64,000 nt of DNA from Cryobacterium gelidum (GTDB lineage: Bacteria; Actinomycetota; Actinomycetes; Actinomycetales; Microbacteriaceae), in assembly GCF_004403985.1 (NCBI RefSeq), contig NZ_SOHL01000027.1:62373-126372 (forward strand), given 5' to 3'. The stretch's first letter is position 1. Every line of letters starts with the position of its first letter. Shown here in pieces: positions 48,197 to 56,431 of the stretch. Made by a program: the position numbers and the translations under genes. A model generated the notes under the pieces. The model saw only the letters and a program-made list of their open reading frames with translations, was not told where the DNA came from and did no database searches.

Positions 48197-49102
48197 ATGG
48201 CTCCGCCTTCGGAATTTCTCATGAGCGTCGCTGAGGTGTTACTGGCCTCGAACCGGCTGTCGGTGCAGGATGCTGCACTTGCCTTCGCGCGCGCAGGGAT
48301 TCCGGTGTTTCCTTGTGTGACGGAGGGTAAGCATCCGCTCACGCCTGTGGGGTTTCATGACGCGAGCTCCGACCTCGAGCAGGTGCGGGCGTGGTGGACG
48401 CGGTGGCCGAGTGCGAACATCGGGATGCCGACGGGCAGCGCGTCGGGAATCGACGTCGTGGACATCGACGTGACCAAAGCGGATGCCGGCTTCGCCGCGT
48501 TCGAGCGGGCCACCGCCGCAGGGCTAGTCGACGGGGAACTCGCCCGGGTGCGCACTCCGTCGGGCGGCATGCACGTGTACTTTGTCGCGATCGCAGATCG
48601 GCCGCAGCGCTGCTGGCAGGCGGCGAGCGCGCACATCGACTTTCGCGGGGACGGCGGCTATGTCATCGTGCCACCCTCGATACTAGCGACGGACACCGGT
48701 CGAGCCAGCTATCGACTGTATTCGCTGTCGTCGGCCGGCTCGAAGCCGGTCGACGCCGTCGCCCTGCGCGGCTTCATCGACCCGAGGCCGCCGAGAGTGG
48801 GCACACGGGCAACAGTAGCCAGGGCGCCGGAGGCGAGTCGTCTCGCGCAATGGGTTAGCAACCTCCAGGAAGGCGAGCGCAACAGTGGGCTGTTCTGGGC
48901 GGCCTGCCGACTGGTCGAGGCAGGCTTCGCGCCTGCAGACGTCGAGGCTGCGCTGGGGCCGTCCGCGCAAACGGCTGGCCTCGATGAACGCGAGATTCTC
49001 ATTACGATCAGCTCGGCGAGCCGCCGGGCCACGGCGGGCGCGCAAGCGTTCGATCAACCTGCCCCGGCAACTAGACGCGGCGAAGCACCCTGCCTGTCAT
49101 GA
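48197..49102 (+). CDS. Bifunctional primase-polymerase (Prim-Pol) domain protein
   Basis: The protein is about 301 residues. The N-terminal half matches the Prim-Pol fold found in plasmid and ICE replication proteins: ALAFARAGIPVFPC, then GKHPLTPVGFHDAS, WWTRWPSANIGMPTG, VVDIDV with the catalytic D-x-D, and RTPSGGMHVYF with the His. The C-terminal part (NSGLFWAACRLVEAGF...) is the usual helical primase tail. There is no helicase domain. Starts at 48188 (TTG), 48197 (ATG) or 48221 (ATG) are possible; no site decides. Likely role: priming replication of the element after transfer. Confidence 0.75.
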   Translation: MAPPSEFLMSVAEVLLASNRLSVQDAALAFARAGIPVFPCVTEGKHPLTPVGFHDASSDLEQVRAWWTRWPSANIGMPTGSASGIDVVDIDVTKADAGFAAFERATAAGLVDGELARVRTPSGGMHVYFVAIADRPQRCWQAASAHIDFRGDGGYVIVPPSILATDTGRASYRLYSLSSAGSKPVDAVALRGFIDPRPPRVGTRATVARAPEASRLAQWVSNLQEGERNSGLFWAACRLVEAGFAPADVEAALGPSAQTAGLDEREILITISSASRRATAGAQAFDQPAPATRRGEAPCLS

Positions 49103-49156
49103 ATGGCTCGCTGACATTCTTGCCGTGCAAATCACCAACCCAAAGGAGATGAAGTG

Positions 49157-49546
49157 ATGGATGTAGACGACTTCGATAAGTCACACGGCGCGACCAGTGT
49201 CGATGCCGGTGGCGAGCGGCATCCGCTGCACGCCGTATTGGAGGAGAAATCGCGCCTCTCAGCGCGCACGCGAAGCGGCACCTCGGGCATCACGCCAGCG
49301 GCCAGAGCCAGCTCGCGGCCCGCCATCGCCTGGATTCGTGCGGCCGACCTGCTCAACTTGGGCGCCGGTCGCATCGCCGATCGCGGCATCGACCTGCAAG
49401 CCAACGCCGTGCGGCAGGTTCGACGGGCACCCGTCACGGCCGCGCGGGCGATTCGCGCGCGGGGCGCCCGCTTGGCTCCCCTCTCCGAGTTCGGAGCGGT
49501 GCGGGAGCCTCCACAGATCGGCCGCGACGGTTTCGGGCGGGAATGA
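49157..49546 (+). CDS. Hypothetical protein in the transfer region
   Basis: The 129-residue protein begins MDVDDFDKSHGATSVDAGGE and becomes arginine-rich and helical (WIRAADLLNLGAGRIADRG, VRQVRRAPVTAARAIRARG). AAGGAG lies eight bases before the ATG at 49157. It sits between the Prim-Pol gene and the next conserved hypothetical gene. A basic, DNA-binding accessory protein would fit, but no family is recognised. Confidence 0.55.
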   Translation: MDVDDFDKSHGATSVDAGGERHPLHAVLEEKSRLSARTRSGTSGITPAARASSRPAIAWIRAADLLNLGAGRIADRGIDLQANAVRQVRRAPVTAARAIRARGARLAPLSEFGAVREPPQIGRDGFGRE

Positions 49547-49602
49547 CCATGAGCATCCTGTTGAACATGGCAACACACACCAACTCGACGGGAGGTGCCG
49601 CC

Positions 49603-50403
49603 ATGAGGACTTTTCGCGAATCCGAAGGCCTGCGCCGACTGCTCGCGCGACTGCAAGCGGATGGCGGCGCCCGCTGGCGCAGCGACCCCGAGGCCTCCGA
49701 GCTCATGCGGTTCACTGCGCAGCGCTACGCCGGGCTGGCGCGCAAGCACAATCTCGACCCGTGGGAGGCCGCCGCGGCCGCCTACGACGCGATGCGGGCG
49801 CCCTCGACACTGCGCGCCGACGACCCGTGGGCCATCGTCACACGTGCCGTGCAGGTGACCTGCATCGCCGAGGAACGCGCCCGCGGCCTGCTGTGCTCGG
49901 TGCACCAGGCGCGCCGGCCCCAGGTCTCGGTGTTCCACGACGCCGAACGTTTCAGCGACCGCGAGCACGCCCTACCGGAATATCACCCCGCGTTCAGCGT
50001 CAATCCGGCCGACAAATTGGCCGAGGAGGAGCCGCTGGTTGAGGTGTCTCTGGCGGTTGAGAATGCGATCTCGTTGTTCACCCTGCTCGGCTGGCCGACG
50101 GACCGCGCCCGCGATGGCGTCGAGTATGTCTGTAGCCGGCTAGCGGATGCGCCGTCGCGCCCGTCTGCCTTCGAGTCCCTGCGGCGGGACTACGCGGCCC
50201 GTGCGCAATTCGACGTTCCTCAGCAGGCATGGATGTCTATGCTGCGAACACTCTTGGGATCCGGCAACCCGTTGCACGCGCACACCGCCGCTGGGCGTGG
50301 CATCCTGCTTCGGTTGCTCGTCGGCGAGCCGCTGCACGCGCTGCTCGGCGACGACGACCTGGTCTCCGACATCGTTCTGAACTCGCCACGGGTGTTCGCA
50401 TGA
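49603..50403 (+). CDS. Conserved hypothetical protein of the transfer region
   Basis: The 266-residue protein starts at MRTFRESEGLRRLLARL, after GGGAGGTG. An ATG at 49543 would extend it and overlap the previous gene by four bases, but it has no binding site. The protein is Ala/Asp-rich and helical (HNLDPWEAAAAAYDAMRA, DDPWAIVTRAVQVTCIAEERARG). It ends just before the ParB-like gene with an ATGA overlap. I recall similar proteins next to ParB-like genes in actinobacterial elements, without a known role. Confidence 0.6.
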   Translation: MRTFRESEGLRRLLARLQADGGARWRSDPEASELMRFTAQRYAGLARKHNLDPWEAAAAAYDAMRAPSTLRADDPWAIVTRAVQVTCIAEERARGLLCSVHQARRPQVSVFHDAERFSDREHALPEYHPAFSVNPADKLAEEEPLVEVSLAVENAISLFTLLGWPTDRARDGVEYVCSRLADAPSRPSAFESLRRDYAARAQFDVPQQAWMSMLRTLLGSGNPLHAHTAAGRGILLRLLVGEPLHALLGDDDLVSDIVLNSPRVFA

Positions 50404-51425
50404 CCATCACGCCGGGTCACATCGAGCTGGAGCGGTCGATTGACTCCATCCGCATCGGTTCGCGGCATCGCACCGATCTGGGCGACATCGACGCGCTCGC
50501 TGCCTCGATCGAGCGGCAGGGGCTGCTGCAGCCGATCACGGTGACGCCGGATGGCACCCTGATCTGCGGTGCCCGCCGGTTGGCGGCGCTTCGGCAGCTC
50601 GGCGTGCGCAAGCTCAACGTGTGGGTGCGCTCCGGCATTTCGGACCACCTCGCCCAGCTGCTCGCCGAGCAGGACGACAACGCCCTGCACAAAGCCTTCG
50701 CCCCCACCGAAGCGGCCGCTCTGTATCGCGAGGTGAAGATGCTTCTCGCTGAGGATGCCCAGCGGCGCCAAGCGGCAACGCGGTTCGGTTCGGAAAAGCC
50801 CAGATCAGACGGTGGTGCCACGGTGGCACAACCGCAGCCGATTGATCGCGTCCGCGCGCAGGCGGCCCTTCTCGTCACCGGGCGGCGCTCCTATACAACG
50901 TTGGAGCGCATCGGCCACCTGCAGAGGATGGCGGGCGACGAGAGTCTCGACGAGACGCTTCGCAATCGCGCGAGGGAGGAACTGGCGGTGATTCAGAACG
51001 GCGGGTCGGTGGCGGCTGCACATGGTCGCGTTGCCGCCGACGTTGACCGCTTTGCGACCCCGGTGCCCATTCGCTCGCTGGTTCCAGCTGTGCCAACCGC
51101 CGGGCGTTCGGTGACCGACCTCGAGCAGCTGGCTCGAGAAGCGCTCGCCCGCGCGAAGACAGCGACGCGTGTCAAGAAGACCCGACCTTTGGCTGCGGCC
51201 GACTCGAAACTGCCCACGCGTTCCTTCGTCTTCCTTTGGAACGATCTGCGCGACTGGTGGCTGCGCTACGACGACGCCGAGGTCTCCGCCGAACTCTCCG
51301 ACGACCAATGGCATCAGTTCGATGCGACGCTTGCCGGCACCATCGCCTTCTTCGAGCGGATGCGCACCCTCCGCGACTCCCCCGACGTCGCGCAGGTGTC
51401 GGCCACCATTTCTCGCATTCGTTAG
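50400..51425 (+). CDS. ParB/Spo0J-like DNA-binding protein
   Basis: In this 341-residue protein the N terminus matches the ParB N-terminal domain: DIDALAASIERQGLLQPITVTPDGTLICGARRLAALRQLG, with the CTPase-like GARRxxA core (about residues 58-66). A helix-turn-helix is plausible in the middle (APTEAAALYREVKML). The C terminus is unlike classical ParB (FVFLWNDLRDWWLRYDD). Possible roles are partition or transfer regulation of the element. The start overlaps the preceding stop by ATGA. No parA neighbour is seen in this window, and I did not find a parS repeat. Confidence 0.75.
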   Translation: MTITPGHIELERSIDSIRIGSRHRTDLGDIDALAASIERQGLLQPITVTPDGTLICGARRLAALRQLGVRKLNVWVRSGISDHLAQLLAEQDDNALHKAFAPTEAAALYREVKMLLAEDAQRRQAATRFGSEKPRSDGGATVAQPQPIDRVRAQAALLVTGRRSYTTLERIGHLQRMAGDESLDETLRNRAREELAVIQNGGSVAAAHGRVAADVDRFATPVPIRSLVPAVPTAGRSVTDLEQLAREALARAKTATRVKKTRPLAAADSKLPTRSFVFLWNDLRDWWLRYDDAEVSAELSDDQWHQFDATLAGTIAFFERMRTLRDSPDVAQVSATISRIR

Positions 51426-51434
51426 GAGCCCACC

Positions 51435-52082
51435 ATGCATGTGTTTCGCCGCCGTCGCCTTGTCATCGCCATCGTTGGAGCTGGCCTCGTCCTGATCGTG
51501 CTGGCGGCCGTTGGGCTCGTCGGGCTGCTGCGTGGGCCTGCGAAAACGAGTCAGCCGGAGCAGCCGGCGCCAACGGCATCCGCTTTGCCGGTAGTGCCCA
51601 CGGACCAGCCGCAGCCGGTGCTCGAAACGTCAAGTCCGGAGCTGTTTGCTCGCAGTGTCGCGCACGCGCTGTTTGATTGGGACACGCGCCAGGATGCTGG
51701 CCTCGCCGACTGGGCGCAGGTGCTGGTGGACGTGGCCGATGCGGAGGAAACCGCCGCCGTGGCCGCCGATGTGCGGGACTACCTGCCTGGCGCCGAGATG
51801 TGGCAGCGACTCGCTACCTACGGCACGCGGCAGTGGCTCGACGTGGATTCGGTGACCGTTCCGGCGGCGTGGGCGACCGCGCTGGAGCAGGCGGCGGCAG
51901 GGCAGATTCCGCAGGGTGCTGCGGCACTCACCGTGGTGGGAACCCGTCATCGAGCGGGAACGTGGGACACCGAGGTCATGCGCACGGAGCGGCAAGTTTC
52001 GTTCACGGTCTTCGTTGTTTGCCCGGGCCAGGAGTCGTGCACGGTGCTGCGGCTGTCGAAGCTCGACCATCCGCTGGAGTAG
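51435..52082 (+). CDS. Membrane-anchored conjugation protein (VirB8/TcpC-like position)
   Basis: In this 215-residue protein an N-terminal helix (LVIAIVGAGLVLIVLAAVGLVGLL, about 9-32) anchors an extracytoplasmic domain with a Pro/Ala-rich linker. The soluble part (SPELFARSVAHALFDWDTRQD..., FVVCPGQESCTVLRLSKLDHP) has one cysteine pair. Its size and its place between a ParB-like gene and the cell-wall hydrolase suit a VirB8/TcpC-like scaffold of the transfer apparatus, but the motifs are not diagnostic. AGGAG precedes the ATG. Confidence 0.55.
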   Translation: MHVFRRRRLVIAIVGAGLVLIVLAAVGLVGLLRGPAKTSQPEQPAPTASALPVVPTDQPQPVLETSSPELFARSVAHALFDWDTRQDAGLADWAQVLVDVADAEETAAVAADVRDYLPGAEMWQRLATYGTRQWLDVDSVTVPAAWATALEQAAAGQIPQGAAALTVVGTRHRAGTWDTEVMRTERQVSFTVFVVCPGQESCTVLRLSKLDHPLE

Positions 52083-52091
52083 GGCCTCGCG

Positions 52092-53207
52092 ATGAAGAAG
52101 CTCGTCGGACTCGTCGTGGTGGTCATGCTCGCCTGCCCGCTGGGCGCTCTGGTGGGTGTGGCTGCGCTGGTGACCACGGTCGCGAGCTCGTGCGGATCGC
52201 TGGTCGTCGCCACGATTCCTGACTCGCTCACCGCTCAGACTGTAGATGGCCGATCGATAATCTTGGTTCGGCGACAGCTGACCCATGCGGGAACGATCAT
52301 CACTGTGGGCGGGCAGACGGCCGACGTCGGTCGTGCGGGAGTGGTCGTGGCGTTGATGGCTGCGCTCACGGAGTCGACTCTCCGTCTGTTGGCTAACACC
52401 CGTGCGTATCCGGAATCTGCCGCTTACCCTCACGACGGTGTCGGCTCCGATCACGACTCGCTGGGGTTGTTTCAGATGCGCCCGTCGTCGGGCTGGGGAA
52501 CGGTCGCTGAACTCATGGACCCGGTGTACCAGGCGCGGGCGTTCTTCGGCGGTGCGTCTGGGCCGAACGGCGGGTCACCACGCGGGCTGCTCGAAGTTGC
52601 TGGGTGGCAGGTGCTCGACCCGGGCGCGGCGGCACAGGCGGTTGAGGTCAGTGCCTATCCGGATCGGTACCAGAACTATGAGCCTGTCGCGGAAGCGATT
52701 CTAGTCGCGCTGACTCGCGGTTCTAGCGTTGTCGAGTCATCGCGGGTGGCGTTTCCGCTGCCTGCCGGCGCGTACACGAACACCGACAGCTTCGGGTGGC
52801 GCACCGATCCGTATACCGGCGCCCAGAGGTTCCATGCTGGCAGCGACCTCGCGGCGCCATTGGGCACGCCGATTCTCGCGGTCGCCGACGGTGTCGTCAG
52901 CTTCGCCGGGCAACGCGGCACCTACGGCGGGCTAATCACCATCGAGCACACGGTCGACGGCCAGCGCGTCACCTCGTACTACGCCCACATGTACGAACAA
53001 GGCATGCACGTGGCTGCGGGCGACAATGTGGTCGCCGGGCAGCAAATTGGTGACGTCGGTTCCGCGGGCAAGTCGACCGGGCCGCACCTGCACCTCGAGA
53101 TGCACCCTGGTGGGTCGGGCCAACCGGCGATCAATGCTCTGGACTGGCTCACTGCCCATGGCGCAGCCGACCTGACCGCCGCGACCAGCGGATGCGCAGT
53201 GGCGTGA
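52092..53207 (+). CDS. M23-family peptidoglycan hydrolase of the conjugation machine
   Basis: In this 371-residue protein an N-terminal membrane helix (about 3-32) is followed by a lysozyme-like segment (ALMAALTESTLRLLANTRAYP... SLGLFQMRPSSGWG, about 95-140). The C-terminal LytM/M23 peptidase shows FHAGSDLAAPLGTPI (HxxxD zinc ligands), YYAHM and HLHLEM. This architecture matches the VirB1-like cell-wall enzymes of Gram-positive transfer systems, which open peptidoglycan for the channel. The stop codon overlaps the ATG of the DUF6112 gene by one base. It starts 10 bases after the previous gene. Confidence 0.85.
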   Translation: MKKLVGLVVVVMLACPLGALVGVAALVTTVASSCGSLVVATIPDSLTAQTVDGRSIILVRRQLTHAGTIITVGGQTADVGRAGVVVALMAALTESTLRLLANTRAYPESAAYPHDGVGSDHDSLGLFQMRPSSGWGTVAELMDPVYQARAFFGGASGPNGGSPRGLLEVAGWQVLDPGAAAQAVEVSAYPDRYQNYEPVAEAILVALTRGSSVVESSRVAFPLPAGAYTNTDSFGWRTDPYTGAQRFHAGSDLAAPLGTPILAVADGVVSFAGQRGTYGGLITIEHTVDGQRVTSYYAHMYEQGMHVAAGDNVVAGQQIGDVGSAGKSTGPHLHLEMHPGGSGQPAINALDWLTAHGAADLTAATSGCAVA

Positions 53208-53473
53208 TGGACATCTTTCCCGACTTCGGAGCTGTCGGCGGCGCTACAGAGTTGAAAAACATCGTCGGTGCGCTGCTGACGTTCGTGCTCATCATCGCGG
53301 TGCTCATGATGATCATTAGCGGGGTGACATGGGCGCTCGCCTCGGCGAACGGCAACTTTCACACCGCGACTCGTGCCCGGCTCGGGCTCTGGGTCGCATG
53401 CGGAGCAGCCGTGCTCGCGGGTGCCGGAGTCGCTTGGGTCAACTTCCTGCTCGACGTCGGTTTGACTCTCTGA
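53207..53473 (+). CDS. DUF6112 small membrane protein (VirB2/TrbC-like)
   Basis: The 88-residue protein has two hydrophobic helices (IVGALLTFVLIIAVLMMIISGVTWAL and LGLWVACGAAVLAGAGVAW). It begins MDIFPDFGAVGGATELKNIVG, as in the DUF6112 family that accompanies actinobacterial transfer operons. It may form the pilus or pore like VirB2. Its stop at 53473 is followed by cargo instead of the trbL-like gene, and a second family member stands at 60395. The two helices and Gly/Ala content match that copy. Confidence 0.8.
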   Translation: MDIFPDFGAVGGATELKNIVGALLTFVLIIAVLMMIISGVTWALASANGNFHTATRARLGLWVACGAAVLAGAGVAWVNFLLDVGLTL

Positions 53474-53691
53474 CAGAAATGGTTCATATTTGCCTCCGGC
53501 GAATCCTAGGGCATTCAATAGTCGGCGCCTGAGTCTCCTCAAACTATCGGTGCAAAGCGTCATTCAAGCTGGGGGTACGAGACGCAAGTATGAGAATCGC
53601 CGCTCGTGAGATTTTGGGGACTAATTCTTCGAACGTACTCACGAGATGGCACAGGCGACTCGGTTCCTTAGAGCGAAGGCGAGCAATCCAC

Positions 53692-54549
53692 TCAGCCCAC
53701 GTGATATTCCCGCTCCTGGAATTCGCCGTGTTCGACCCATCGGAGCCGAAGCCTGGGATCGTTGGATCCGCCCCATGCCAATTCCATTGGGAAGCGTCGT
53801 GACTGTCCGGCATGAATCACAGTTGGTGTGTCTGGTCCCACAAGGAATAGGCCAGACTCTTCGCCAACAGGCTCGATAGCAACCTCGGTTGCGTCTACGT
53901 CCCCTTGATTTGAGATATCCACCCAGCGACGGGTGCGGTAACGCGGTTTCCCCTTACTATCGAACCCGCTGACCTCGCGTGCAGCTCCCGGCTGAACTAG
54001 GAACCGTATACCTGAAATGCTGTCAATGGCAGTTTCCTGATGCGGCTCGAGCCTTACGAGATCATGTTCGATTGCCTTCCAGACTTCATGGTTGAGTTGC
54101 TCAGGATTGGAGAACTCACCAAGCAACCCACGTAGCTGCATGTCGTCCTTGAACGCCCGCAGCGCAGCGAGTTGTGCGGTGTCAACGTCGTGCGGCAGTG
54201 GAGCGGTCGAGAAGTACAAATGCACCGGCTTGCCCAGATCTAGTGCGCGGTCAATCTCTTCGGCTGTTCCGGACACAGCATCCAGCGTCGGCGATCCAAG
54301 ACGGCCACCAAAGAGTGCAAAGACGATATCCGAATCATCGACCCCTTGTCCGTTGATGAGCTTCTGCGGGTGTCCGCCCAGCAGAGGAACGGCCGAGGTC
54401 TCCCATCGCCAAGGTAGCAAGACGACGTGCTTTGTTTTGGAGTTGGCGTCGTTCCACCCGTGGATCGCACGTTCCACCGCATCGCGAGCTTCGGGAATAT
54501 CGGAGGGGGACGCAATCATGACGCGCAGGACGGTAGCGGTGAAGGCCAT
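53692..54549 (-). CDS. DUF4062-like protein, possible TIR-fold sensor or effector
   Basis: The 285-residue protein begins MAFTATVLRVMIASPSDIPEARDAVERAIHGWND, the start typical of DUF4062 (ASPSD.xxER). DDSDIVFALFGGRLGSP and AVSGTAEEIDRALDLGKPVHLYFS follow, which is a TIR/nucleotide-binding-like fold. The C-terminal half (FDSKGKPRYRTRRWVDISNQG..., WVEHGEFQEREYHV) is a beta-rich domain of unknown role. The gene is opposite in strand to the transfer genes on either side. Effector or sensor of a defence or nucleotide-signalling system is a plausible guess. Long frame extension upstream is a shadow. Confidence 0.65.
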   Translation of the reverse strand: MAFTATVLRVMIASPSDIPEARDAVERAIHGWNDANSKTKHVVLLPWRWETSAVPLLGGHPQKLINGQGVDDSDIVFALFGGRLGSPTLDAVSGTAEEIDRALDLGKPVHLYFSTAPLPHDVDTAQLAALRAFKDDMQLRGLLGEFSNPEQLNHEVWKAIEHDLVRLEPHQETAIDSISGIRFLVQPGAAREVSGFDSKGKPRYRTRRWVDISNQGDVDATEVAIEPVGEESGLFLVGPDTPTVIHAGQSRRFPMELAWGGSNDPRLRLRWVEHGEFQEREYHVG

Positions 54550-54942
54550 ATCAGTAAGGCTATTCCAGCTAGCAGCTACTTCGAACCGGCCAGCTAAATG
54601 CCGATATAGGCACATCTGAGGTGCCCGCTGGCCGTATAAGTGAAACCTCGATGGTGTGTGTCCACGTGACAACACACTCCATAGGAACGAGACTTCGAGC
54701 GAAGATCCACATAGAGGCTGGACGTTCTCCTCAGCAGAATGGCCCAAGGTCGTAGAACCGTTGCCTGGGCCTGCCTGAGGCCATGGGTCTCCTGCCGTTC
54801 AGCACCCCCGCCGCCGTAGGGAACTTCCTGACTAACGTTGGCGCCGTCATGGCTGAGGCCGTACGAAGTTCGGTTGGTGCGCAACCATCCGTACGCGACG
54901 GGAGCGGCGCGCTCCAATTAAGAACGCGCCGCCGTCAACCAT
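54550..54942. other. Intergenic, about 390 bases
   Basis: The region lies between the DUF4062-like gene and the zinc-ribbon gene, both on the minus strand. A stem of eight G-C pairs with a 13-base loop stands at 54904-54932 (GCGGCGCG with CGCGCCGC). Without a T run it is an unusual terminator candidate for the zinc-ribbon gene. Confidence 0.35.
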
Positions 54943-55062
54943 CTAGCGGAGGTTAAACGTCGTCCCGCAGTGCGCGCAGCGCATGAGACCTGGACGGTAT
55001 GCGCCGAAAGGACCAAGAGTCCGACGACACTTCGGGCAAGGGACAGTGTAAGAGCGGGCCAT
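54943..55062 (-). CDS. 39-residue zinc-ribbon protein
   Basis: The protein reads MARSYTVPCPKCRRTLGPFG then continues to MRCAHCGTTFNLR. It has two CxxC pairs (CPKC at 9-12, CAHC at 29-32), the classical spacing of a zinc ribbon. AAAGGAGGGG at 55067-55076 is an excellent ribosome binding site four bases before the ATG, so this short gene is real despite its size. It may bind RNA or DNA or a partner protein. It lies between the DUF4062-like gene and the duplicated DUF6112 region. Confidence 0.65.
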   Translation of the reverse strand: MARSYTVPCPKCRRTLGPFGAYRPGLMRCAHCGTTFNLR

Positions 55063-55642
55063 GAGACCCCTCCTTTCGATCGTGACCACCCAGAGCCGAT
55101 GGGGAGGGGTCCTGTTGACCCCGCCCCACCTAGTCGGTCTAGAATCGAAAGCACCAACCCCTTCAAAGTTTGGCGCCTACAACCCCGAGACCTTGGCTCA
55201 CCCGAGGAACCTCGGGGTTGTCGTGCTCAGGAGTCCAATACTACATCTAGTGGCAGTACAAACCGAGAGCCACTACATGCAGTAATTACATTGCTGTAGT
55301 TATCCACCGAGACTCCACAGAGTTATGCACAGCTAGCTTCGAATTGCATCCGCAAGATTTAGCGGATTCTTAGATGTATGTTCGAGTTATCCACAGGTGG
55401 GTCTCGCCCGTAAAATTGAACCTGTGGAATCAGGTGCGGCGTGTCGCAACCCACCCTCTGAGACACTTTTGATCCCGTATAGCCCCCGACGCGGCGGTAT
55501 TCGGCAACATCACCTCCAGCCTGTAATGGCTTTGGCCTGGTTACGAACCGGTCCGTTGAAAGTTTCCTGCTTTCGACGGCTCCGTTGTTGGTGCGCCTCT
55601 TCCCTGTTCCTCGTACTCATCCGTTGAGCTAGGGAGCCACCG
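55063..55642. other. AT-richer intergenic region with DnaA-box-like sequences
   Basis: An inverted repeat at 55179-55221 (ACAACCCCGAG / CTCGGGGTTGT, 11 base pairs, 21-base loop) is followed by a stretch poor in G+C from about 55240 to 55430. It contains TTATCCACC (55300-55308), TTATGCACA (55323-55331) and TTATCCACA (55387-55395), plus TGTGGAAT near 55423. These resemble DnaA boxes. No gene is seen. Confidence 0.45.
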
Positions 55643-55908
55643 ATGATCGACATCAACCCGAACGGCACGGGCTTTCCCGGCATCGAGCAGCTGCGCGTCA
55701 TCGTCGGCGCGGTCGTGACCATCGGCCTCGTGCTCAGCGTGCTCGCCCTCATCGTCGCAGCGATGGTCTGATGGTTCGGCGCCATCTCGTCCAACCCGCA
55801 CCTCGCCTCCCGCGGCACGACCGGCGATAGTGGCCTGCGGCGCCGCGATCATCTGCGGTGCCGCCGTCCACCTCGTCAACTCTCTGGAACGTCGGCCAGT
55901 CCGTCTGA
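55643..55908 (+). pseudogene. Degenerate duplicate of the DUF6112 gene
   Basis: From ATG 55643 the sequence is nearly identical to the DUF6112 gene at 60395 (MIDINPNGTGFPGIEQLRVIVG here). It stops at a TGA after about 33 codons, where the intact gene has a tryptophan codon, and later shifts frame (SNPHLASRGTTGDS). The last bases (GTCGGCCAGTCCGTCTGA) match the intact stop. The leader (CGAGC/GGGAGCCACCG) is also duplicated. It cannot make the full protein. Confidence 0.8.
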
Positions 55909-55933
55909 CCTGCGAATCCGAGCGGGGCAACCA

Positions 55934-56010
55934 ATGAGAGCGTGCGACGTGCCAGTCGTGGTGGATGTCTGCACTTGCGTCGGCGACGTCGCATCCTCGG
56001 TCGTCGGAGC
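55934..56010 (+). pseudogene. 5' fragment of a duplicated trbL-like gene
   Basis: The ATG at 55934 and the next 75 bases match the start of the gene at 60691 (RACDVPVVVDVC against SVCDVPVVADVC) and follow the DUF6112 pseudogene with the same spacing. Similarity ends near 56010. It shows that the duplicated block covers a DUF6112-trbL junction. Confidence 0.7.
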
Positions 56011-56431
56011 CCGTGGAGGACCCACCACGACTCACGACCGTCGGATTCCTTAGAGAAGTAGTCCTTCGTCGGCCGACAGGAGACGACCAGCAGACTTCTG
56101 CTCCTGGCACCGTCTGAGCGGGCGCCCCGCTTACATGCGGCTCGCCGTCATTTCTGAGGTGTCATCGCCGTAGCCGAGAGGCGGTCGCGGTAGGCACGCT
56201 TGATGTCGAGTGCGCGGAGGAGATTCATGCGGGATCTGCTGACTCTGTGCTGGTGCAAAACGCCCGCCTGCCGGAGTGGCGACAGCCCATTGAAACGGTC
56301 ATCGACTTGGAGCTGTGGTTGGCGCTGTCCGGCCTGTCGACGGTGCGATCAGATGAGTAACTTCGCCGGCGCGAGAGTGCTGTGCATGGGCCGTAGGGTG
56401 AGAGAGAACAATGCAAGCGACAGGAGTAGCG
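56011..56431. other. Region without an intact gene, possible 3' gene remnant
   Basis: The plus strand from about 56180 to 56358 reads an open frame with protein-like composition (QNARLPEWRQPIETVIDLEL, ending STVRSDE then stop) but no start. It may be the remnant of a gene cut by the duplication. Nothing else is recognised. Confidence 0.25.

Noticed and set aside
49132-49968. Minus-strand frame of 278 residues across the transfer genes
   Set aside because: It overlaps genes with good binding sites and coupled starts on the plus strand; its composition is that of a high-G+C shadow.
50400-51425. Partition system with parS
   Set aside because: The ParB-like protein has no parA neighbour, and I found no TGTTTCACGTGAAACA-like site nearby, so a full partition system is not claimed.
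55179-55221. Intrinsic terminator
   Set aside because: The 11-base-pair stem is strong, but neither side has a T run, so I describe it only as an inverted repeat.
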